A stretch of 64,000 bases of DNA, from NCBI RefSeq assembly GCF_016801865.2, contig NC_068939.1, forward strand, positions 177,217,292-177,281,291, written 5' to 3'. Below the pieces are notes generated by a model, which saw only the letters and a program-made list of their open reading frames with translations, ran no database searches and was not told the DNA's origin. This document shows positions 1 through 9,830 of this stretch, piece by piece. Numbering within the stretch: the first letter of the stretch is position 1; the number at the start of each line of letters is the position of its first letter. Origin of the DNA: Culex pipiens pallens (Eukaryota > Arthropoda > Insecta > Diptera > Culicidae). The position numbers were made by a program, and so were the translations under genes.

Positions 1-1672
1 TATTTTTTGATTTGGCCCAAACTTTGTGGGGCCCTTCCCTATGACCAAATAAACTATTTTGTGTGATTGGTTCATCCATACAAGTCTCCATACAATTTTG
101 GCTGCTGTCCATACAAAAATGGTATGTAAATATTCAAACAGCTGTAACTTTTGAGTGAATTTTCTGATCAATTTGGTGTCTTGGGCCAAGTTGTAGGTAT
201 TGTTGAGGACAATTAAGAAAAACATAGGTTAAACCCAAACAGCAGATTTTATAATCAACTTTTTTTTCACTAAAACTAAATTTCCCAAAATACGTATTTT
301 TTTGATTTTCGAGATTTTTTGATATGTTTTAGGGGACAAAAATCCGCAACTTTTGAGCCATAGAGAAACATAATCAAAAAATCTGCCACCGAGTTATGAA
401 TTTTTGAAAAAAATAATGATTTTTGGAAAAATCGAAGTTTCTTGCAAACACATGTTTGACATTATTTTTTAATGCTAAATTGAATTTGCAATCGAAAAGT
501 ATTGTACAGATTTTTTGATAAAGGGCTCCGTTTTAAGATATAGCCACCGAAATTTTGATTTTAGCGAAATATTTGCAGTTTTTCAATTTTTAAAAATAGT
601 GACCATAAGTGACTGTTTCTAAAAATATTTATTTTAAAAAGTTCAGAAAATATGCTATAAAATTGTCTAAGAGACATTGAAGATTGGACCTTGGGTTGCT
701 GAGATAGAGCCGCTTTAAGAAAAAGAAACACGAAAATTGAAGTTTTCTTAATCTCACCAAAACAACCCACCATTTTCTAATGAGCATATCTCAACAAATA
801 ATGGTCCGATTTTCGATTTTAATACATGAAAAATTCGTGCAATTTTTCGATCCTTTCGAAAAAATATTTTGATTTTTTTAAATCAAGACTAGCATTTTAA
901 ATGAGCATAATATTCATTGTTTGGCCCTTTAAAAATGTTAGTCTTGATTTAAAAATTTTCAAAATATTTTTTTTTTCGAAAAGATCGGAAAATTTCACGA
1001 ATGTTTCATGTATTAACATTGGTAATCGAACCATTAGTTACTGAAATATTTTTAGAAATGGTCACTTATGGTCACAATTTTTAAAAATTGAAAAACTGCA
1101 AATATTTCGCTAAAATAAAACTTTCGGTGGCTATATCTTGAAAACGGAGCCCTTTATCAAAAAATCTGTACAGTACTTTTCGATTGCAAATTCAAAATTG
1201 CATTAAAAAATAATGTCAAACTTGTTTTTGCATGAAACTTCGATTTTTTCCAAAAATCACTGTTTTTCAAAAATTCATAACTCGGCGGCAGATTTTTTGA
1301 CCATGTTTCGCTATGGCTCAAAAATTGCGGGTTAATGTCCCCTAAAACATATCAAAAAATCTCGAAAATCATGTGTTTTGGGAAATTGAGTTTTAGTGAA
1401 AAGAAAGTTGATAAAAAAATGTATATATGAAATTTTTTTCCGTGTACCTATTTTTTTAAAAAGTCCACAACAATACCTACAACTTTGCTGAAGACACCAA
1501 ATAAATAAGAAAATTCACTCAAAAGTTACAGCTGTTTGAATATTGTACGGATTTTTGTATGGACAGCTGCCAAAATTGTATAGAGACTTGTATGGGTGAA
1601 CCAATGACGCAAAAAAAGCTTATTTAGGCCCCCACAAAGTTTAAGTCAAATAAAAAAAATAAAAAATAAAAA
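1..1672. mobile_element. LIR-A, long palindromic repeat element, 5' end cut by window
   Basis: The left and right halves are inverted copies of each other. Text near 60-210 (tccatacaag, acagctgtaacttttgag, ttgtaggtattgttgag) returns as its reverse complement near 1,460-1,620. The turning point is near 915, between AATCAAGACTAGCATTTT (881) and its complement ending at 950. The right half lacks about 170-180 bp that the left half has, so the arms are unequal. No open reading frame of transposase length is present. Other copies in the window end in GAGCAACTCTCTACGAA; that end lies outside this copy. A non-autonomous fold-back element is the best description; superfamily unknown. Confidence 0.75.
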
Positions 1673-1829
1673 TGATAACATGACAAATAAAAATGTTATG
1701 CTAACATTAAATGTTAGTAAACTCTTATGCAAAAATGGATTTAGCAAGAATATTCCATACCAAATTTTGTTATTGTAACAGTATTTGTTATTGAAATGGC
1801 ATGAATTTCGTTATTACCATCTGTTTGGG
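1673..1829 (-). mobile_element. Fragment of the 450-bp CCCGGGCAGACGG MITE
   Basis: The stretch ends with ggcatgaatttcgttattac followed by a decayed form of the terminal repeat (catctgtttggg). It matches the 3' third of the copy at 51,304-51,749, including aactcttatgcaaaaatg and aacagtatttgttatt. The other two thirds are missing; it abuts the end of LIR-A directly. Confidence 0.65.
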
Positions 1830-3136
1830 TTTAATTTATTTAAATTAATTATTTAAGTAATTTCGCATTCTACGTCTTCAAACAATGATATACTGAAAAA
1901 AAACTACTTTGAACATAACAATACAGAATTCTGTTAACGCGAATAGACGGTAAAAATTAATTTCATGCTATTTCATTTTTGTAAATAGCAAAAAGTGTTT
2001 TGTAATCTTGGTTTTTTTTTATTTTCGCAAGAACAATGTAGTTCAAAACATTGTTTTGAAAACCAGTTGCACACGATGTGTTGAAATCATGGTTTTTTTT
2101 TTATTTTTGCCAGATGCACGGGACTTAAAATTTGGAAAAAAAAATCATAGATAATTTTTTTTTAAAAAGCAAAAAAGAAAAAGGTTTTTGCAACTTATTT
2201 TTTTGGAAGTAGTGCTGAAAAAATATTAAGCTTTTTAAACTAGATTGCGAAAATTTCGATGAAAATTACCTTTAGAAAAGGTTAATCCGACAAGTCACTC
2301 ATGTTCAGAACTGGCAAGCCTGTCTGAATCGTCTAACTCAGTATGTTTCAACCCGTGAGGAATTCAGGCAATCTTGGGGGAAATGATGATGCAATAGACA
2401 TTCAAAGTATTTTTCGTGTTTGCCTAAACTAAATTATTTTCGGATGTTTTCTTAGCGATCTGTCATGTTTTCATATGAATCACACAAAATTTGATCAGTT
2501 TCTAAAATAATTGAAAAAGGACTGCTTTTTTGCAGTCCAACATGATTACTATCATTTTTTTTCATTGTTTCTGGTGTTGTTTTAATCTCAGCTGCTCTTT
2601 AAAAACTTTGAAATATTTTTTGTAGGTTTTTTTAAGACTTTTGTTGTGGCTATGCTGAAACAAAAGCAACTAAAATATTGTTTCTTAAACAAATACGGAA
2701 TATTCAAGCATAATTTATGTTTAATGTCTTCGAAGCCTTAACAATTTTTTTTATTGTTTTCTTTTGTTGTTGTACTTTTTATTTCATGAACAAAGATTTT
2801 TTTCTATTCTTTGAAATTTAAAAATTTCCTTTTTTTTAATTTTTGATTGAAATATGCAAATTGAAAAGAACAACAAAAATTCAGATTATTTCGCAATCTC
2901 AAATTCATTTTTTTTGTACAATTAATTAACTCATGGTTTTGTTATTTATGTTATTTAATAATGTTTACATTTTTTTTTTAATAAACGAGGGGGGGATAAA
3001 AGTCTTGCAAATTAGCCAAATGAGGAATGCAACAGAAAAGGTTGAGAACCACTGGTGTAACTGTACATTATAGAATTAGTGTCATAAACTTTTTTATTCA
3101 AATTTATCAAACGTATTTTTATAGAAAAAGCGTTAC
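1830..3136. other. AT-rich stretch, nothing assigned
   Basis: Very AT-rich with many A and T runs. I see no long open reading frame, no terminal inverted repeat and no tandem array. The phrase ggttgagaaccactggtgtaa near 3,040 is the kind seen at ends of dispersed repeats, but I could not pair it with anything in the window. Confidence 0.4.
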
Positions 3137-3764
3137 TTAATCCACTTTAAGGTGGTTGGTGCCTCCTCTCTTTGGTTTGCATTTACAACATTGTTTTTAC
3201 CAGAACAGCATTTTTTTTAATTGGGTTATCGATTTTGAAATGGAAAACTCTTTTTTTTAATTTAAAAATCGAAAAGGTTTTTCAATTATCCAACTAATGA
3301 CGGGTCACATAATTGTAACCTGTGTTTTCACAGTTCCAAAAAAAAAATACACACTGAATCAAAGACCAGCATGATTTGACTAAAAGGAAGATTGTATTTT
3401 TTTAAATTCTTGTCTATAAATGTTTAAATTTATTTAAATGTATGCCCTCATGTTTATCGTGTGCCACATGCATTTATTTTATATTTATTAGCCTTTGGTT
3501 GGTGGTAAAAACTAGGAGAATTTCACTAACCCGGCCATCATTTTCATCGAATCATCTGATATCTGGCCTCCAAAAAGTGTACAAAATGCACTTAAGTGCT
3601 CATAACTTTTGATAGGGTTACCAGATCTTCGATAGTTTAGGCTCATTTAAAAGGTCTTTTTATCCAACTTATGATGGTTTGCATGTTGGATCCGGACATA
3701 TTTTTTATCGAAATATCTCATATCTGACCTTCAAAATGTACTAAAATATAATTAAAGTAAAGTC
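3137..3764. mobile_element. Fragments of the GGTGGATTAA repeat family
   Basis: It opens with TTAATCCACTTTAAGGTGG, the same end as the element at 13,005. Around 3,540-3,700 it has the family's internal text (atctggcctccaaaaagtgt, cttttgatagggttaccaga), matching 13,100-13,330. Between them (about 3,190-3,485) is AT-rich sequence I cannot assign. The opposite end, GCCTTCCTCA, is not found, so these are broken copies. Confidence 0.6.
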
Positions 3765-3995
3765 ATTTCATGGGAAATTTATTGTACATTTAGAATCTGC
3801 AATGACCCAAAAGAGTATTTTTTTTCCTTTTAAAGCAAACTTTTTCATTTTAAAATTTCGTGTTTTTTCTAACTTTGCAGGGTCACTTTTTAGAGTGATC
3901 AGGGACAAACATTACCCCTTATGACAAAGTTTCTTGCAAATCGAAAAGGGGTCGGGAAAACTTTTTCCGATTTTGTGAGAGTTGGAGGAGAATTA
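3765..3995. mobile_element. Half copy of LIR-B
   Basis: The phrases tgggaaattta, tgaccca, ttttaaaatttcgtgttttt and gcagggtca follow in the same order as in the left arm of LIR-B at 32,930-33,050. It continues with agggacaaacattacccctt and ggggtcgggaaaactttt, text that recurs near 33,790 and 43,310-43,350. Only one arm is present. A 62-residue open frame at 3,921-4,109 lies in this repeat and is not a credible gene. Confidence 0.6.
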
Positions 3996-6136
3996 TTTTA
4001 TTATGAATGTGAAAAAGGCAAAAATAAAGGTGGACACAAATCTACAAATGTCCTTTGTGCAGTTTCATGCAAATCAGAAAAAAATGTCTATCTAATCATT
4101 AACAGCTAAATTTTTAAAACTTAACTTTTGCTACTGGGTGTACCAACTGACGCCTTTGACTGAATGATGAATGCAAATCGAGATTTGACACATTTTTTAT
4201 TCATACATTCGTATGGCGGACTTTGAAAGGGTTTTGAAATAAATGTTAGAATGTTAAGCAGAAAACTTCTAACTTGAGCTTTTGAAACAAAGAATTATAC
4301 GAACTTAGATTTACTTAACAAAATATCTGCATAACATAGTGCACTCGTTCACTGAACCCTAGAACAGGTTGATTTCCTCTCTCCGCTCTCCAAACGTCAG
4401 ATCGGTGTGCCACCCTCTCTCTGCATGTTACCTTATTTATGTGCGAAATGAGCTGCCGGTGAATAATGAATGAGCACTAATTGCAGCTTGCGCTTTGGCT
4501 CTGGCGACGACGACGGTAGGCGATGTGTACGTGCACGTGGAACAGCTGTTGTCTGAGCTCCAAGTTTTTCCACTTATTTTTTTCTTTCTTTCTTTCATAA
4601 GTAGTGTAAAAAAGGGAGCACGAAGAAAAGCTCGGTGAGTGAGTGAGGGTGGCAACTTTTCGAATAAATTCTTAGTGGCAGCAGCAGCAGCACCGTCAGT
4701 TTGGTGGTCTTAATTTATTTAAAATTATTTATATGACGGCACGTCTTTCGCATTTTCTTTGTTCGAAAGGTGGTAGTGCCTGCATGGTGACAGATGGGTT
4801 GGTGCAATTTTTTTTCTTGATTGAGTTGGTAGGTTTTAAAAGTGGTGCAGGTTCTAAGTAAGCAATAGTGATTTTATAGTAAGAATAGTCCAAGCCACGC
4901 CGTCCTTTCATCATCAATTTTCTCCTTCCATCAGAGTTACAACAAAATTGATAAAACTGTTTACCCCGTGGGCTATTTATCCACATCGTCCACCATCCTC
5001 CTCGAAGCCCGACCTAATTTGTATCAAAATATGCCCATTTTCCCGACCAAAGCAAATTAATCCACACTGTCGTACCCCCTACCAGAACCAGTGTGGCCAG
5101 CCATTCAGTTTGACAAGCTCGCGTTTTCCATTAATTTTCCCTGGAAACCTTCCCCCTCCCTCCCAGCAACGTAATTCATCAGCAGAAGCACTCACCTGTA
5201 CGAAATGTGGAAAACGTGGAAAATTGCCTAGTTCCGGCCAACCTCGGAAGGGGACCTCCTGGTTCCGGATTAGTATCTCGTGGACATTTTGATGATTTTG
5301 TGTGGACTGTGTGCACGGGGAGTCCCGCTGGACATGCCGTGCCGTTCGCTGTTGGGGCCTGAGTTCGCCGTAATGGACGATTCATAACTCATTCTGAACT
5401 ACTGAGCTGAGTTTGTGTGCTTTAATTAAAAATCAGGCTAATTTCTGATTCAAAAATCCATTTTTGCATCTTCAATTGTTGTTTCAAATTTATCACAATG
5501 TTCTGATTTTCAACCCCACTGCAGTCACCAAAAACCCCCCTTCTTTTTGCAGTCAGACGCTGTCCAACATTTAACAATTTTATTGAAATTTATATCCAAC
5601 TTCATTTTACGAACTGCTAAGCAGCAGCAAACACAAACGTTGAGCGAAGCAGAGAGCCGAGAGTTGAAAGATAAATATAAAAAAAATAACCAAGTTAAAT
5701 AGTATCCAGCAAAAAGCTCGAAAATTGCTGCTGCTCAAAAAAAAAGAGGAAAAGTTGAAAGATCCATTCGCCAAGGCAACCCCCATCATCACCATCGTCA
5801 CCATTTTGGTGGGGAAAAATTCTCGCCACCACTTGAAAATGTTCTCCGCCTGGCTAGGTTTTCAGTGGAATGCTTTCCACAGCGAAAGAGAACTTAACAC
5901 AATAGTTTATTATCAGTTTTAATTTTTGCCCATTAACCGGGCGGAAAATATGCGCGCACTAAATTTCAATCAAAATAGCACTCGGGAGTCCCGAGTGGGT
6001 GGTGCAAAAATACACGGGGGCTTGTTGGATATCGCTTTCAATGAGAGTTGTGGAAAACATGTTGACGAAGATGGAAAGCTTGGGCGTTTTTTTTTGTTGT
6101 TTTCATTTGTCGAGCCTTTATTTGATTATATTTAAT
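3996..6136. other. Mostly unique, lower-AT non-coding stretch
   Basis: Base composition is more even than in the flanking repeats, especially 4,330-5,400. I see no recognisable exon, splice-site pair or RNA gene. Frames of up to 114 residues exist on both strands but overlap and look random. A short CAG run is at about 4,680 and a gagtgagtgaggg run near 4,635. Several AT-rich homeodomain-type cores (taattt, ttaatt) occur. It may be unique intergenic or intronic sequence with regulatory content; that is inference. Confidence 0.4.
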
Positions 6137-6309
6137 ACTTCTGGAGTTTTTTTTTTTTTTGAAAAGGACCAATAAACCAAATTTTCAATTTTTGCTTTTT
6201 GGGTGTTTTTAATACCCCTGACTCAAGGCGGTTCTAAAAACACCCAAAACGCAAAAACTGGAAATTTGGTTTATTGGACCTTTTCAAAAAAAAAAAAAAC
6301 TCCAGACTT
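6137..6309. mobile_element. Palindromic MITE with 4-bp target duplication (copy 1)
   Basis: The element spans 6,141-6,305. It starts CTGGAGTTTTTT and ends AAAAAACTCCAG. Nearly the whole length is one inverted repeat: gaccaataaaccaaattttc is mirrored by gaaatttggtttattggacc. The short centre contains ctgactcaaggcgg. ACTT flanks it on both sides (6,137-6,140 and 6,306-6,309). It has no coding capacity. Two further copies are at 25,212 and 29,740, each with its own 4-bp duplication. Confidence 0.85.
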
Positions 6310-6557
6310 CTAAATGTTTGCCTTTATTTTCCACTTCTTCACTTTCCCGTTCATGTTCACCTATCAACTGGGATGCTGACATTTTTTGCCAAGTTTGAAG
6401 TCAAACAAGTTGAAATCGATCCGGTTAGGTCAAAAAGGGGACATCTTGAACATTCATTTGAGAAAATTTTCAAATGTTTTGGTCGAAAATACCTTTAAAG
6501 TACTTCTTTAAGAACGCTCCCCCAGGGACATGAAAAAAAAAAAGTTTATATCATTGT
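6310..6557. other. Short unassigned stretch
   Basis: About 250 bp between two elements. An open frame over 6,274-6,498 starts inside the MITE and is not convincing. I see no motif worth naming. Confidence 0.4.
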
Positions 6558-7355
6558 AATTCTCTGACATTTCAGTCATTCGTTTTTTTCGTATTTTTTA
6601 ATCCAGCTGAAACTTTTTTGGTGCCTACGGTATGCCCAAAGATAATGCGTCCATCCCGGGAATTCCCGAGATTTTTCCGAAACCGGGAATTCCCAAATCC
6701 CGGGATTTTTCATATTTTGTCTCGGGAATTCCCGAAAATGAAAAAAATAAACAAATGTTGGTCTAAAAATCCAGATTTGATTGTGGAAACATTCGAACAG
6801 CTCAATACTAAGAATTTAGAAGCATTAAAATTTGTGTTTGGTGTATATCAGCATAAAATTGGCTTATTAGGGAAAATGGTTCAAATTTTAGTTTACAGAT
6901 CCGCAAAATACCTAGCTCTTTAAATATTTTCTATTTAATTTTGAACATTTTTTAAAGTTGAGTACGTATATTTGTTTAATAAACTTAAAACTTGAAAAAA
7001 ATCGTTTTAATTATTGTTCATCAAACAAAGTGGGAAAACATGTAATGAATGAAGACAGCTGATTATGATATTTTTTTGCATAATGCTTTGATTTTTTATT
7101 GCTTTCGATTAAAACAGGAACATATCAAAACAATTAGTACACTGATTTTTAAATAAAAAAAATCTAAATATTTCCAAATTTATTGCTCTATAAAACCTTT
7201 TATACCTATTAAGACTCTAGTCCCAATGTTGGTGGTAGGGAGTTAAAGATTATTTGTAAAATATTTTTTATCTTTGGGCAAACCGTAGGAACCAAAAAAG
7301 TTTCAGCCGAATTAAAAAATTCGAGGAAAATGAATGACTGAAATCTCAGAGAATT
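6558..7355. mobile_element. LIR-C: 0.8-kb element with long terminal inverted repeats
   Basis: The left end AATTCTCTGACATTTCAGTC is matched by the reverse complement of the right end, which finishes tcagagaatt. The arms run inward for roughly 90 bp (gctgaaacttttttggtgcc, accgtagg, gcccaaaga). CATTG lies one base outside each end (6,552-6,556 and 7,357-7,361) and may be the target duplication. Inside the left arm sits a cluster of CCCGGGAATT motifs (6,654-6,740). The interior has a 101-residue frame with no recognisable domain. Confidence 0.7.
6644..6740. repeat. CCCGGGAATTCCCG-motif cluster, end of another element
   Basis: tgcgtccatcccgggaattc starts the cluster, and several variants of CGGGAATTCCC follow within 90 bp. 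The same end is found inverted at 59,765-59,795 (cccgggatggacgcac) and in altered form at 19,150 and 20,724. This suggests a separate family whose termini read TGCGTCCATCCCGGGAATT. Confidence 0.55.
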
Positions 7356-7383
7356 GCATTGCATTAAATCCTGCACTTATCTA

Positions 7384-7499
7384 CACAGAAAAAAACGATG
7401 GTAATAGTCATCAGGAAATGGTGACAGATTTTGTGGTAAAAAAAAGATTTATTTTACTTCAGATAATGATTATTTTTTATCAGTTTTTGATGAATATTA
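7384..7499. mobile_element. Fragment of CACAG-ended MITE
   Basis: It begins CACAGAAAAAAACGATGG and continues with catcaggaaatggtg, as in the element at 48,935. Only the left part is present, and it is cut at 7,499, where the LIR-D text (agggtgacaagaaaaa) begins. Confidence 0.6.
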
Positions 7500-7867
7500 G
7501 GGTGACAAGAAAAATTGAAAATTTCGGAAAATCGCAAGAGATACCCCCTGGATCGATTCTTTAGGCAAAAACAAGTAACTGTGCCAATTTTGAGCCAAAT
7601 CGGTTAAGGCTAATGGGGTCGCTTTTCATCGTTGAAGTTTATATGGGGAAAATTGCAAAAATGTATGGGGAAAAACATCGCTTCAGGATTTTTGCAGCAG
7701 GTGGCGCAGGTCTAGCCCAAAATTGTACAAGTGTGATATTCTTGTAGGAAATTTAATTATCTACAACTTTGTAGAAGGGTGCAAGACGATCCGAGTTGAT
7801 CCTGATGAGTTATTAGCAATGCGATGAAAAGAAATCGGCTTATATACTTGATAGTAAGAATCTATGA

Positions 7868-8089
7868 CATTTCCCCGAAACCCATATTACCGAAGGGACA
7901 TTTCCCCGAATGCCACTTTCCCGAAAAGACACTTCCCCTTATAGTCATTTCCCCGAATTCCATTTACCAGAATTTCCCATTTCCCCTAATCGTCCACATC
8001 CCCGAAAGTCATTTTCCCGAATAGGCCACAATCCCGAATGCCACTTACCCGATTAGTCATATCCCTGAATAGTCATTTCCCTGAATGCC
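7868..8089. repeat. Degenerate array of CATTTCCCCGAA units, left arm of LIR-D
   Basis: About twelve variants of catttccccgaatgc and gtcattttcccgaatag follow one another with irregular spacing of about 15-20 bp. The unit divergence suggests an old array. Its inverted partner lies at 9,178-9,378. Confidence 0.7.
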
Positions 8090-8185
8090 ATTTCCCCGAA
8101 CGCGGTCAAGCGGAAATGCCCGGTGCCCCGGAGCGCGCGCGCTCCTGGGCACCGGGCATTTCCGCTTGACCGCGTTCGGGGAAAT
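8090..8185. repeat. 96-bp near-perfect GC-rich palindrome
   Basis: The outer 38 bp at each side (starting ATTTCCCCGAACGCGGTC) are exact inverted copies. Inside is one mismatch, and the centre GGAGCGCGCGCGCTCC is itself a perfect palindrome. The arm length is therefore 48 bp with a single mismatch and no spacer. It is strikingly GC-rich within AT-rich surroundings. The outer bases are the same CATTTCCCCGAA unit as the neighbouring array, so it may have grown out of that array. Confidence 0.9.
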
Positions 8186-8642
8186 AGCATTTTATAAGAA
8201 AAAAAATGATGGCAATTTTTATCACATCAAACCACATATAATATTTCTTGAAAGGTTCGTATTGGCCTTGAATGATCAACTTTCTTTTTGGATTCACTCA
8301 GAACAGACGTAGCATTTTAGGGGGGAAAGAGTGTTGAAAGGATTGGTACTATTCATTCATATACAATGAATATTGTTACAGACTTTTTGTTATATATTCT
8401 CAAACCAAATACTTTTTACTTATAGACATGATAATAATAATGCAATAGAAGTTTTGTTATTTTTTATGATTCAGAAAACATACCGTGCGATTTTCGTAGT
8501 ACAGAACCCCGTTCACACTGATCATTTTATTCACATTGCTAGTTTTGGATTTGGCGAAAAGTATAATCAACAAAAACTTTAAATAAAATTTGTACCAGCC
8601 TGAACCTATTTGTTCGATTTTTGGGTTCTTGAACACACAACA
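8186..8642. other. Interior of LIR-D, nothing assigned
   Basis: AT-rich, with a 69-residue open frame (8,373-8,582) that matches nothing I know. It lies between the palindrome and a pogo-like hairpin. Confidence 0.4.
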
Positions 8643-8702
8643 ACTCGATTATCCGAAGGCCTCGGAAAAATTTCACTTCGGATAATCGAGTCTGGACTGT
8701 AA
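8643..8702. mobile_element. Possible pogo/Tigger-type terminal hairpin
   Basis: ACTCGATTATCCGAAG (8,643-8,658) and its exact inverted copy (8,676-8,691) are separated by 17 bp. The right side runs on to tctggactgta. Sequences of the form CAGT...CTCGATTATCCG are typical of pogo/Tigger terminal repeats in insects, from memory. This would be a minimal remnant of two facing ends. It lies close to the centre of LIR-D. Confidence 0.45.
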
Positions 8703-8774
8703 TTGGGTCCTAAAATTAAGCTGATATTAGTGTTCACAATGATAAAGCTTATTTTTAAAGTACAATGACCCTTT

Positions 8775-8894
8775 TAACGACCGCAAAGGATTTAACATGG
8801 ATTTTAAATTCAATTTTTAAAAATTCACTTCCCGGCCCTTCTTGGCAGAAAAGCTCCTACTTGACAGATCGTTCCAAGGGGACCATAGTTGATC
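8775..8894 (+). repeat. ACGACCGCAAAGGAT dispersed repeat, copy 1
   Basis: The ordered motifs taacgaccgcaaaggatt, cccttcttg, acttgacag and tcgttccaaggggaccatag match the copy at 28,108-28,230 over its whole length with small differences. It has no open frame. It is likely a short non-autonomous element; its ends are not clear enough to classify. Confidence 0.65.
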
Positions 8895-9177
8895 CATCGA
8901 AAAAATGTTGTCTTGTTAATAACTTTTTTTTGCATAAATAAAAAAACGTCATCAGAAATGGTATTTTGTTGTTCAAAAAAAATTTACAAAGGGCTTTACT
9001 ACCCAATTTACAACATTTAATCAACAGAATACCCGAAAAAGCTGTTTGTTCGGTAAAATTGAGAGAGAAAATAACTGTTAGTCATGGAAAAAGGCTTTAG
9101 CGAAAATAAAGATTAGGGAATATGAAAATTTGGGAAAATTTAAATTTAAATAAACGGCAATTAGCGTGAGTGTCACA

Positions 9178-9378
9178 TCGGGGAAATGGCATTCGGGGAA
9201 ATGGCCGATTAGGGGAAATGGCATTCGGGGATATAGCCGATTAGGGGAAATGATATTCGGGGAAATGGCATTCGGGGATGTGGCTGATTAGGGGAAGTGG
9301 TATTCGGGGATGTGGCCAATTAGGGGAAATGATTTTCGAGGAAATGGCATTCGGGGAAATGTCATTCGGGAAAATGAG
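9178..9378. repeat. TTCGGGGAAATGG array, right arm of LIR-D
   Basis: This is the inverted counterpart of the array at 7,868-8,089. The best units read ATTCGGGGAAATGGC; alternate units read ccgattaggggaaatg, giving a roughly 30-bp two-part unit. Unit order is more regular here than in the left arm. Confidence 0.7.
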
Positions 9379-9618
9379 CTAGACCCGATAGTAAGTATAT
9401 AAGAAAAAAAAAATTCTAAAAAAATCACCAAAAAATCAGGATCAACTCGGATCGTTTTGCACCCTTCGACAAAAATGTAGGGAATGAAATTTCCTACAAG
9501 AATCTCACACTTAGACAATTTTGGGCGAGACCTGCGCCACCTAGCAGAAAAGGACTCAAACGATGTTTTTCCCCATACATTTTCGTGATTTTTCCCATAT
9601 AAACTTCAACGATGAAAA

Positions 9619-9830
9619 CCCAAGTAACATTTTTTCCAGGAGTTCTACAAGAGCTCTTCAAGATAGCTGTGTGAGTTGGCGGAGAATTACCCATAGGGAT
9701 GGTCGCTAAACATCTGATATTTTTGGTGCAGAATCATTAAAATGATAGCTTTTTTATCACTCATTTGCAACACTGGTTGTATGATTTGTAAATGGTCCAA
9801 GTAATATTTGTCAAGTAGTAATCCTAACAA
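9619..9830. repeat. Dispersed repeat fragment with gatatttttggtgcag
   Basis: The stretch ctgatatttttggtgcagaa, then gatagctttt, then tatcactcattt and caacactg recurs at 20,055-20,115 in the same order. It is shared by two places 10 kb apart and is probably the end of one element family. No inverted repeat was found within it. Confidence 0.5.

Larger units (their letters stand above)
7500..9618. mobile_element. LIR-D: 2.1-kb palindromic element with internal arrays
   Basis: Left-arm text at 7,625-7,850 (cgttgaagtttatatggg, gtggcgcaggtct, cttgtaggaaattt, gatccgagttgatcctga) returns inverted at 9,380-9,618. Inward of this each arm carries a degenerate array of CATTTCCCCGAA units (left, 7,868-8,100), read as TTCGGGGAAATG on the right (9,178-9,378). 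The right arm stops at 9,618, where cccaagtaaca begins, while the left arm continues outward for about 130 bp. The outer text agggtgacaagaaaaa also occurs at 18,305. No transposase-like frame is seen. Confidence 0.7.
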
